NCBI RefSeq assembly: GCF_040361435.1
Contig: NZ_APNL01000034.1
Span: 1-10,676, forward strand
Direction: 5' to 3'
Source of the DNA: Salinisphaera sp002433465
Lineage (GTDB): Bacteria > Pseudomonadota > Gammaproteobacteria > Nevskiales > Salinisphaeraceae
DNA length: 10,676 nucleotides
Both the position numbers and the translations under genes were made by a program. Every line of letters starts with the position of its first letter. Positions within the stretch are counted from its first letter, which is position 1. The notes under the pieces are model-generated. The model was given only the letters and a program-made list of their open reading frames with translations. It made no database searches and had not been told where the DNA came from. Positions 4,197-10,676 of this stretch are shown piece after piece.

Positions 4197-6920
4197 TTGC
4201 CTCTAGCATGGAATGATATCCGCGACCGGGCGACAGCCTTCGCGCACGAGTGGGCGAATGCGAGCAGCGAGCGCGCCGAAGCCCAGACTTTCTGGAACGA
4301 CTTTTTCGACGTGTTCGGCGTTAAACGTCGTCAGGTCGCAACGTTTGAAAAGCATGTCGAGAAATTCGGTGATGCCGGCGGCTATATCGACTGCTTCTGG
4401 CCTGGAACGCTCATTGCCGAGCACAAATCCCGGGGCAAGAATCTGGATTCCGCCTTCACCCAGGCCATTGACTACACCACTTACCTCAAGCCACGAGATC
4501 TACCGCAGTACATCGTGGTGTCGGACTTCGCCCGCATCCGCCTGCACGATCTCGTCAACGATACCGAAGCCGAGTTCGAGCTCGCCGAGCTGCCGAAACA
4601 GATCAAGCGGTTCAGCTTCATCGCAGGCTATAAGCCCCAGGTGCTTCGCCCAGAAGATCCGGTCAACATCGAGGCGGCCGAGCGCATGGGCCGCTTGCAC
4701 GATCGGCTCAAGGAGACCGGCTATCAGGGGCACGAGCTCGAAATGCTGCTCGTGCGCCTGCTGTTCTGCCTGTTCGCCGAAGACACCGGTATCTTCCAAC
4801 CTGCCCAGTCATTCCGACTGTGGTTGGAGGATCGCACGGCCGAAGATGGATCGGACTTGGGTGGCAAGCTCGCGCATGCGTTTCAGGTGCTCAACACCCC
4901 TCACGATCGACGCCAGGCCAACCTCGACGAACAGCTCGCCGAATTTCCCTATGTGAATGGCGATCTTTTTGCTGAGCGTCTGCCTATCTCGGCGTTCGAC
5001 CGCCAAATGCGCGACGCGTTGCTCGACGCCTGCAGCCTCGACTGGAGCCAAATCAGCCCGGCTGTATTCGGCGCCATGTTCCAGTCGATCATGGATGACG
5101 AAGCGCGGCGCGACCTCGGCGCGCACTACACCAGCGAGCAGAACATCGAGAAGCTTATCAAGCCGTTGTTTTTCGATGAACTACGCGCCGAGTTCGAGCG
5201 GATCAGACACAACAAACACAAACTAGCCGACTTCCATCGTAAGCTGCGTACCCTCAAATTCCTCGATCCGGCATGTGGCTGCGGCAATTTCCTCGTCGTG
5301 ACCTATCATGCGCTTCGCGAACTCGAACTCGATGTCCTGCGCGCCTCTGCATCCGGTTCCGGACAGCTTTCGCTGGACGTTGAAGACTTCATTAAGGTCG
5401 ACGTGGATCAGTTCTACGGCATCGAGATCGAGGAATTTCCCGCGCGCATCGCCGAGGTTGCGCTCTGGCTGACCGATCACCAGATGAACGTTAAGGTCGG
5501 CGAAGAATTCGGCATGTACTTCGCCCGCATCCCGTTGCAGGCGACACCCCATATCCACAACGCCAATGCATTGCGTCTGGACTGGGAGGATGTGGTACCC
5601 AAGAACGAGCTGAGCTACATCATCGGCAACCCGCCCTTCTCCGGCGCCATGGTAATGACCGACTCGGCACGCTCCGATATGGCGAAGACCTTTTCCGACC
5701 TCAAAGGCGCCGGGGTGCTCGACTTCGTGGCCTGCTGGTACTGGCGCGCCGCCAAGTATGTCGAGGGCACCAGCATCGACGTGGGCTTTGTATCGACCAA
5801 CTCGATTACGCAGGGCGAGCAAGTAGGTCTACTCTGGCGTCCAATGGTCCAAGGCTTCGGCATGTCAATACGTTTTGCCCACCGAACGTTTCGGTGGTCC
5901 AACGAAGCCCGCCGCGCGGCAGCCGTACATTGCGTGATCATCGGGTTCGGTCTGGATACGATCAGGCCGCGCATTCTCTACGACTACCAGACAGTCGACA
6001 GTGCACCCGATGCGATGACGGTGGACAACATCAACCCATACTTGGTCGGCGCACCGACCGTATTTCTCCCGAATCGATCAACCCCTTTGTGCGATGTACC
6101 CAAGCTGCGATTCGGCAATATGCCTCGCGACGGCGGGAACCTGCTGCTTGGCGAGGATGAGCGTAACGAGCTGATCGAAAATGAGCCGGCGATCGCCCCG
6201 TATGTGCTGCCCTTCATAAGCGCCCGCCAGTTCCTGAACAACCAGAAACGCTATTGCCTCTGGCTGGTGGAATGCCCGCCAAAAGTTCTCGCCGCCTGTC
6301 CGCACACGCGTAAACGCATCGCGGCCGTCAAAGCGTTTCGAGAAGCTAGCAAGGCCGCCAGCACCCGTCGATTCGCGCAGACACCGTCCGTCTTTTGCCA
6401 GATCGCCCAACCCGACAGCGATTACATCCTCGTGCCGCGGCATTCGTCGGAACGTCGACTCTATGTGCCGTTCGGTTTCTTCTCGCGCTACGAGATCGTG
6501 GCCGATAGCTGTAATGCGATCCCGGCTGCCAGCCTGTTTCACTTCGGCGTCATCACGTCGGCCATGCACATGGCCTGGATGCGCTATACCTGTGGGCGGT
6601 TGAAAAGCGACTTTCGGTATTCCAAAGACATCGTCTACAACAACTTCCCCTGGCCGCAATCGATCTCAGCAAGGCGTTACGGCGCGGTTGACGCGGCGGC
6701 GCAGGGAGTCCTCGATGCGCGGGCCCAGTATCCGGAGACTGCGCTGGCGGCTCTCTACGACCCACTGACCATGCCGCCGGCGCTGTTTGAGGCGCACCAA
6801 TCCCTTGATCGCGTGGTGGATGCGGCCTATTCCCGGAAGAAATTTTCGGGCGATGCCGATCGCGCGGCTTTCCTGTTCGAGGAATACGCCAAGCTCACCG
6901 ACCCCGCTGAATCGGGCTGA
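4197..6920 (+). CDS. MmeI-like type IIL/IIG restriction-modification enzyme
   Basis: A 907-residue single-chain enzyme combining endonuclease, adenine methyltransferase and target recognition. Residues about 1-120 hold the nuclease: Asp65, then nine residues, then EHK at 75-77, the D-X9-EXK spacing of MmeI. A helical spacer (about 150-300) follows. The methyltransferase has the GAHYTS motif (308-313), SAM-binding DPACGCGNF (357-365) and catalytic NPPF (478-481), the gamma-class order for N6-adenine. The target-recognition part spans about 640-830 and includes FISARQFLN, SDYILVPRHSSERR and the conserved DFRYSKDIVYNNFPWP; a helical tail ends the protein. The length is normal for MmeI relatives. 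The start is TTG at 4197: the protein begins MPLAWNDIRDRATAF as relatives do, AGGGGAG at 4183-4189 is a strong ribosome-binding site, and no in-frame ATG occurs until residue 164. Such enzymes methylate one strand of their site for protection and cut about 20 bases away. Specificity cannot be read from sequence alone. All motifs are intact. Confidence 0.93.
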   Translation: MPLAWNDIRDRATAFAHEWANASSERAEAQTFWNDFFDVFGVKRRQVATFEKHVEKFGDAGGYIDCFWPGTLIAEHKSRGKNLDSAFTQAIDYTTYLKPRDLPQYIVVSDFARIRLHDLVNDTEAEFELAELPKQIKRFSFIAGYKPQVLRPEDPVNIEAAERMGRLHDRLKETGYQGHELEMLLVRLLFCLFAEDTGIFQPAQSFRLWLEDRTAEDGSDLGGKLAHAFQVLNTPHDRRQANLDEQLAEFPYVNGDLFAERLPISAFDRQMRDALLDACSLDWSQISPAVFGAMFQSIMDDEARRDLGAHYTSEQNIEKLIKPLFFDELRAEFERIRHNKHKLADFHRKLRTLKFLDPACGCGNFLVVTYHALRELELDVLRASASGSGQLSLDVEDFIKVDVDQFYGIEIEEFPARIAEVALWLTDHQMNVKVGEEFGMYFARIPLQATPHIHNANALRLDWEDVVPKNELSYIIGNPPFSGAMVMTDSARSDMAKTFSDLKGAGVLDFVACWYWRAAKYVEGTSIDVGFVSTNSITQGEQVGLLWRPMVQGFGMSIRFAHRTFRWSNEARRAAAVHCVIIGFGLDTIRPRILYDYQTVDSAPDAMTVDNINPYLVGAPTVFLPNRSTPLCDVPKLRFGNMPRDGGNLLLGEDERNELIENEPAIAPYVLPFISARQFLNNQKRYCLWLVECPPKVLAACPHTRKRIAAVKAFREASKAASTRRFAQTPSVFCQIAQPDSDYILVPRHSSERRLYVPFGFFSRYEIVADSCNAIPAASLFHFGVITSAMHMAWMRYTCGRLKSDFRYSKDIVYNNFPWPQSISARRYGAVDAAAQGVLDARAQYPETALAALYDPLTMPPALFEAHQSLDRVVDAAYSRKKFSGDADRAAFLFEEYAKLTDPAESG

Positions 6921-6928
6921 ACGGAAGA

Positions 6929-6957
6929 CGCAGGCATCATGCTGGCGGCCGCCTGCG
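6929..6957 (+). terminator. Possible hairpin after the restriction gene
   Basis: CGCAGGC (6929-6935) and GCCTGCG (6951-6957) pair perfectly around a 15-base loop, starting nine bases after the stop codon. There is no T-run after it, so it is at best a weak or factor-dependent terminator, or simply protects the message 3' end. Confidence 0.3.
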
Positions 6958-7007
6958 CCGACTGAACGGTGGAGTCCATTCGACTATGGCCCAAGGACGC
7001 GTCTCGA

Positions 7008-7151
7008 CCCGGGCTGTGTGAAAACTCTGATTATTGGCATTTCCAACGGGTCGTCTACCCCTGCCCAGTAGCCGATCGTGGCGTCAACGGGCGTACAGAG
7101 CGTCGGTTTTCAGCCGGCCCACAACCGCCGTGAGTTTTCACACAGCCTGGG
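7008..7151. mobile_element. 144-base IS remnant or MITE
   Basis: The ends are inverted: CCC, then G or A, then GGCTGTGTGAAAACTC, at 7008-7027 on the plus strand and 7151-7132 on the minus strand, 20 bases with one mismatch and 16 perfect. About 104 bases lie between, with no ORF. Sequences of the TGTGTGAAAAC type are common as insertion-sequence ends; I cannot name the family. No clear target duplication is seen. It separates the restriction gene from the Gabija-like pair. It could be a MITE, or an IS reduced to its two ends by internal deletion. Confidence 0.65.
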
Positions 7152-7165
7152 CCCAAAGCGGACAT
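7129..7165 (-). repeat. Left copy of the 37-base inverted repeat flanking the gajAB-like pair
   Basis: Read on the minus strand, 7165-7129 is closely similar to 10640-10676 on the plus strand. The shared core CCCAGGCTGTGTGAAAAC is identical in both. The side facing the genes (ATGTCCGCTTTGGG against ATGACTGCTTTTGG) is also similar. The similarity goes beyond the IS end, so the flanking target sequence is shared too. Confidence 0.65.
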
Positions 7166-7166
7166 C

Positions 7167-7194
7167 TTGAGGTTTGAACACGGGCTCGTATGCT
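7167..7194 (+). promoter_or_regulatory. Candidate promoter of the Gabija-like operon
   Basis: TTGAGG (7167-7172) and TATGCT (7189-7194) are spaced by 16 bases, a fair sigma-70 match, giving a leader of roughly 60 bases. Its -35 lies within 16 bases of the IS-like end at 7151, so the insertion may have shaped this promoter. Confidence 0.4.
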
Positions 7195-7212
7195 CTTGGC
7201 TCATCTATTACT

Positions 7213-7229
7213 GATGCTGATGTAGCATC
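7213..7229. promoter_or_regulatory. Inverted repeat in the gajA-like leader
   Basis: GATGCT (7213-7218) and AGCATC (7224-7229) form a perfect 6-base inverted repeat around a 5-base spacer, between the candidate promoter and the start codon at 7259. It may be an operator or a small leader hairpin; no regulator gene is adjacent. Confidence 0.4.
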
Positions 7230-7258
7230 GATAGTGCGTCGTCGAACTAGAGAACAAG

Positions 7259-9022
7259 ATGCCGGACTCAGCCCGCATTTATAAACTGAAAATCACGCGA
7301 TTTCGCGGGATCGAAACGCTCGAATGGACCCCGGCACCGGGGATGAATGTCTTGATTGGAGGTGGTGACGCGGGAAAGACCACTATTCTCGATGCTCTCC
7401 AACTACTGTTACATCCTTCCAATCATGTCTCGGTGTCTGAATCCGATTACTGGCAGCGGCAGCATGACGATGAATTCGCCATTGAGGCGATCATCTCGCT
7501 GCCGGACTCTACCGAGATCGGTCACCAGCGAAAATTTGCCTGGCCCTGGCGGTGGAACGGCCATGAGGCGGTCATTCCATCTGCCGATGACGATGGCGCT
7601 GCAAATAGTGAGCCCGTATACCGCATTCGTGCGATCGGAACCGCCGATCTCGAGATGAGTTGGGAGATCGTCCAACCTAATGAGGAAACGGATTCATTAT
7701 CAGCGGCTGTGCGTCGCAGAATTGGTATCGTACGCCTGACAAACGACACGCGTAACGATCGAGATCTGCGACTCGTCTATGGCTCGGCACTGGATCGGCT
7801 GGTTGCCGATCCGGCGCTAAGAGGTCGAGTCGGTCGTCGTCTTTCGGAGATTGACCTACGCGATGAAATAGGAGATGAATCGACCGCGGCATTGGCCGCA
7901 CTGGATCAGACCCTCGCGGATGAACACTTGCCCCACAACTTAGCCTTGGGACTGACATCGAGCCAAGGGCTTTCAGTGGGCGCCCTCACAGGATTGCTTG
8001 CAACTCATACCGACGGAACCCTATTGCCACTTGCGAGTTGGGGATCAGGCACGCGCCGTATGGCTACGCTCCAGATCGCAAAAGCAACCGAAGCTGAGAC
8101 GCGAATAACGGTTATCGACGAGATCGAGCGCGGGCTGGAACCCTATCGCTTGCGAAATCTAACGCGTTCGCTGCTGAATGATGGCGCACAAGGTTTCGTC
8201 ACTACGCATAGCGCGGTCACTATCACCGCAATGACGGGCGCTCATCTCTGGTATCTCGATTCAGGCGGCCAAATAGGTGAGATCGACGGTGCTGAGATCG
8301 CACGGCAACAGCAGCGTGACCCCGAGACCTTTCTCGCCAAACTCACCGTGATCTGCGAGGGAGTTACGGAGATAGGATTCCTCTCAGTACTTCTTGAACG
8401 CGCAATCGCGGGAGACTACCGCGATTACGGCATTCATCTGGCTGATGGGCATGGCAACTCTTCCACGTTAGCGCTACTCAAGTCTCTAAGCAGCGCAGGC
8501 CTGAGGTTCGGAGGGTTTGCGGACGACGAGGGGTATGCCCAGGGGCAATGGGCTGACCTAAAGGCGAACATGGGCGAACAGCTTTTCCGGTGGCCACACG
8601 GCTGTACTGAAGAAGCCGTGATCGCAACCATCGGCGACGAGCAGCTACATAGCCTTCTATGTGACGAAGACGGTGATTTCATCGGTGATCGGATGCGAAC
8701 GCTTGCGACTCGAATCGGCTCTGAAAGCAAAGCGATTGACGATATTGAAACGAGTTGCGCGCGCAGCGACCTTAAACTTCGTCAGCTCATTGTTGAGGCT
8801 GCGACCGGTACGGTGCGAGAAACTGCCGATCGGTCTGAGCGAAAGGAGTGGAAAGCTCATGCAAAGCACTGGTTCAAATCCGAGCTAGGCGGCCGTGAGC
8901 TTGCGTGCCACATGTTTGAATTTGGAGTCTGGCCTGCGCTACGAGACATTTTGCTGCCACACATTAATGCCATTCGCGTAGCCGTTGATCTGCCGACGAT
9001 TGACGACATCAATTATGGATGA
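7259..9022 (+). CDS. gajA: OLD-family ATPase/TOPRIM endonuclease, GajA-like
   Basis: A 587-residue nuclease in which an ABC-type ATPase domain controls a TOPRIM DNA-cutting domain. Walker A is GGGDAGKT (34-41) after the TRFRGIETL start typical of SMC/RecF-like ATPases. The signature is SWGSGTRR (260-267), Walker B is ITVIDEIERGLEP (283-295) and the switch histidine is in TTHS (315-318). The TOPRIM part begins at VICEGVTE (364-371) with the probable metal-binding Glu367, and FADDEG (420-425) provides the acidic second motif. GajA of Bacillus cereus is about the same length (578 residues). In known Gabija, GajA nicks DNA when nucleotide levels fall during phage infection. ATG 7259 is preceded by a modest AGAG ribosome-binding site. 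The helicase gene overlaps its stop codon by 8 bases. The gene pair is that of class 2 OLD proteins; the Gabija label rests on architecture and motifs, not on a database match. Confidence 0.85.
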   Translation: MPDSARIYKLKITRFRGIETLEWTPAPGMNVLIGGGDAGKTTILDALQLLLHPSNHVSVSESDYWQRQHDDEFAIEAIISLPDSTEIGHQRKFAWPWRWNGHEAVIPSADDDGAANSEPVYRIRAIGTADLEMSWEIVQPNEETDSLSAAVRRRIGIVRLTNDTRNDRDLRLVYGSALDRLVADPALRGRVGRRLSEIDLRDEIGDESTAALAALDQTLADEHLPHNLALGLTSSQGLSVGALTGLLATHTDGTLLPLASWGSGTRRMATLQIAKATEAETRITVIDEIERGLEPYRLRNLTRSLLNDGAQGFVTTHSAVTITAMTGAHLWYLDSGGQIGEIDGAEIARQQQRDPETFLAKLTVICEGVTEIGFLSVLLERAIAGDYRDYGIHLADGHGNSSTLALLKSLSSAGLRFGGFADDEGYAQGQWADLKANMGEQLFRWPHGCTEEAVIATIGDEQLHSLLCDEDGDFIGDRMRTLATRIGSESKAIDDIETSCARSDLKLRQLIVEAATGTVRETADRSERKEWKAHAKHWFKSELGGRELACHMFEFGVWPALRDILLPHINAIRVAVDLPTIDDINYG

Positions 9023-10541
9023 CGACGAAATTGCTGCGCTGCTGGACTCGCGAGAGCGTCTAGTGACCGTATGTGCGCCGGCCGGGTGCGGCAAGACATA
9101 CCAAGGTGCCCACTACGCTGCTCGGGCGCTGGCTCACTTGGATCGCGGGCGGGTATTAATCCTTACACATACCCACGCCGCCTGCGGCGTTTTCGCAGCG
9201 GCGACGCATAATGCGGGCGAGCGCGTTGAGATCAAAACGCTCGATGCGTTCATCGTTGAAATCGCCCGCATCTACCATCGGTCACTCGACTTGCCGTCTG
9301 ATCCAGCCGCTTGGGCCCAAAGCCACCAAGGCGACTTCGCAGTCATCGCCGAGCGTGTGGCTGGCTTATTAATAAGCCAGCCTATGGTCGCGAACGCACT
9401 GGCGCAACGCTACCCAATCGTTATTGGTGACGAACACCAGGATTCAAGTACGGCACAGCACCAGTTGATGATGTCGTTGCACGGCGCCGGTGCCGTAATG
9501 AGGCTGTTTGGCGATCGAATGCAGACTCTTTATGGCAATAGAACTGCTGCAGAGCGCACGGCTGACCAAGTCCGTTGGAACGAACTGGACGACAAGGGAG
9601 CGATCAGCACGTTGAGTACTCCTCATCGGTGGCGCGACGGTTCAATCAATCTTGGGCAATGGATACTACGAGCACGTGAAGCGCTCGAAAATGATGAAGC
9701 GGTTGATCTTCGTGAGCCCTTGCCCGAGGGTTTAGAAGTAATTCGAGTCGCAAATAATGCCCAACGGCACAATGACTTCCGGCTCGATCCCGATGACCGG
9801 AGACCCATCGACGCAAAAGTGAACCGGCTAGCAAGCATACTGGTGCTCAGCCGGAATAACGATACGGTCAAGTCGCTACGGGTTTTCTGGAATCGGCGTT
9901 ATCCAATCTGGGAGGGTCACACGCGCTACGCCCTGACTGACCTTTTGTTTGCGCTCGAGCATGATCGCGGCAACGCTGTGGCGCTCGCCAATGCCACGGT
10001 TACCTTTTTACAAAGAACGTGCAAAGGATTCGCGAATGGGAGCCACGGGGATCGTTTCGCGCAAGAGGTCCGCGAAGAATGCGTATCGAACGCCCGAGGC
10101 AAGCCAGCGCTGCTTCAAACTATGGCTCAAGAGTTGATCGATCGTCCCGACCACATCGGCGTCTCTCGATGCTTGCAGCTATTAGATTCGTTCATGTCCG
10201 ACAGCCTCGGTGGGTTCACGGACATCAAAATCGACTATCGCCGCGAGTTTCGAGATGCAATCACGCTCGGCGACTTCCCTGATCCATTGAGCGCGCTACG
10301 CGAGATAAACCGGCGCCATGCCTTCAGCCGCCCAATGCCGCCGGATAAAGCGCTTAGCACGATCCATAAGGCTAAGGGCATGGAATGCGATCACGCGATT
10401 ATCATGCCGTGCGATCGTCGCACCTTCAGCGATTCCGTAAAATCTCGATGCTTATTGTACGTCGCGTTGAGTCGCGCCAAACAAACACTCACGTTAGTAG
10501 TGCCGCACGACGAGCCCAGCCCGCTGCTTTTGTTGGACTGA
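9015..10541 (+). CDS. gajB: UvrD/Rep-like helicase, GajB-like
   Basis: A 508-residue superfamily 1 helicase, the second component of Gabija-type systems (about 494 residues in Bacillus cereus GajB). The motifs are complete and in order: Walker A APAGCGKT (21-28), motif Ia VLILTHTHAA (47-56), motif II GDEHQDSS (138-145), motif III RLFGDRMQTLYG (163-174), motif IV TPHRWR (202-207), motif V LSTIHKAKGME (447-457) and motif VI LYVALSRAKQ (481-490). In known Gabija, GajB senses DNA ends or products of DNA breakdown and depletes nucleotides, which activates GajA. I chose ATG 9015, whose ATGGATGA overlaps the gajA-like stop; a start at 8985 would add ten residues and a larger overlap. It lacks the large accessory domains of true UvrD, as expected for GajB. 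The coupling suggests the two proteins are made in fixed ratio. Confidence 0.86.
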   Translation: MDDDEIAALLDSRERLVTVCAPAGCGKTYQGAHYAARALAHLDRGRVLILTHTHAACGVFAAATHNAGERVEIKTLDAFIVEIARIYHRSLDLPSDPAAWAQSHQGDFAVIAERVAGLLISQPMVANALAQRYPIVIGDEHQDSSTAQHQLMMSLHGAGAVMRLFGDRMQTLYGNRTAAERTADQVRWNELDDKGAISTLSTPHRWRDGSINLGQWILRAREALENDEAVDLREPLPEGLEVIRVANNAQRHNDFRLDPDDRRPIDAKVNRLASILVLSRNNDTVKSLRVFWNRRYPIWEGHTRYALTDLLFALEHDRGNAVALANATVTFLQRTCKGFANGSHGDRFAQEVREECVSNARGKPALLQTMAQELIDRPDHIGVSRCLQLLDSFMSDSLGGFTDIKIDYRREFRDAITLGDFPDPLSALREINRRHAFSRPMPPDKALSTIHKAKGMECDHAIIMPCDRRTFSDSVKSRCLLYVALSRAKQTLTLVVPHDEPSPLLLLD

Positions 10542-10639
10542 CGCAAACGGCTATGTTCCGCGATGAATTTCAAGGATTTATCGCGCGTGCGATTGAACTC
10601 TCTTCTGGGTGGTATGCGCTCTTAAATTCCGACGGCTAA

Positions 10640-10676
10640 ATGACTGCTTTTGGCCCAGGCTGTGTGAAAACGCGTG
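10640..10676 (+). repeat. Right copy of the flanking repeat; IS end running off the window
   Basis: ATGACTGCTTTTGGCCCA is followed by GGCTGTGTGAAAACGCGTG, which is the same IS end as at 7132-7147 but in the opposite orientation. The window stops here, so whether a transposase follows cannot be seen. The segment between the helicase stop and this repeat (10542-10639) holds nothing I can identify. Confidence 0.6.

Noticed and set aside
4213..4956. 247-residue plus-strand ORF within the restriction gene
   Set aside because: Composition is Ser/Arg/Pro-rich as expected for a shifted frame of a GC-rich gene, and the restriction enzyme motifs lie in the other frame.
5223..5822. 199-residue minus-strand ORF opposite the methyltransferase core
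   Set aside because: It lies opposite the most conserved part of the methyltransferase and shows no domain of its own.
6078..6659. 193-residue minus-strand ORF
   Set aside because: Antisense shadow of the recognition domain with no recognisable motif.
7008..7151. A rho-independent terminator
   Set aside because: The inverted arms are separated by about 104 bases and have no T-tract; the third copy at the window end fits IS ends better.
10385..10639. 84-residue plus-strand ORF overlapping the helicase end
   Set aside because: The first 157 bases lie inside the helicase motif V-VI region in another frame; the rest has no family resemblance.
1..10676. CRISPR array, tRNA or rRNA gene
   Set aside because: No regularly spaced repeats, cloverleaf or ribosomal RNA sequence was recognised on either strand.

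Overview
This looks like an accessory defence island in a moderately GC-rich proteobacterium, most likely a gammaproteobacterium. That placement rests only on protein flavour and intergenic repeats; there is no rRNA or core gene to fix it. The large restriction gene is roughly 57% G+C where sampled (5581-5640), whereas the ATPase gene is much more AT-rich (19 G/C of 60 at 2641-2700). The island therefore seems to be assembled from pieces of different origin.

Layout. Positions 116-1437, minus strand: a three-gene operon of an AbrB-type antitoxin, a PIN-domain (VapC-type) toxin and a serine recombinase, read from a promoter with a perfect TATAAT. Positions 1441-1890: about 450 bases without a convincing gene but rich in inverted and direct repeats. 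Positions 1891-3396, plus strand: a 501-residue P-loop ATPase resembling the Sll1717 type. Positions 3397-4196: a small unrecognised ORF (3716-4009) followed 6 bases later by an attC-like hairpin, so it may be an integron-type gene cassette. Positions 4197-6920: a single-chain MmeI-like (type IIL/IIG) restriction-modification enzyme. Positions 7008-7151: a 144-base element with 20-base inverted ends that looks like an insertion-sequence remnant or MITE. Positions 7259-10541: an OLD-family ATPase/TOPRIM nuclease and a UvrD-like helicase overlapping by 8 bases, the architecture of the Gabija anti-phage system (GajA/GajB). The window ends in a second copy of the 7008-7151 end sequence, inverted relative to the nearest one, so the Gabija-like pair lies between related IS ends.

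How the parts fit. The restriction enzyme and the Gabija-like pair are two independent anti-DNA systems. The ATPase is a plausible third, but its activity is unknown. The toxin-antitoxin pair would stabilise the region, and the recombinase, IS ends and attC-like site would let parts of it move. The most novel points are the Gabija-like pair bracketed by inverted repeats, the possible cassette with a small unknown protein, and the lone AT-rich ATPase. No CRISPR array, tRNA or rRNA was seen.
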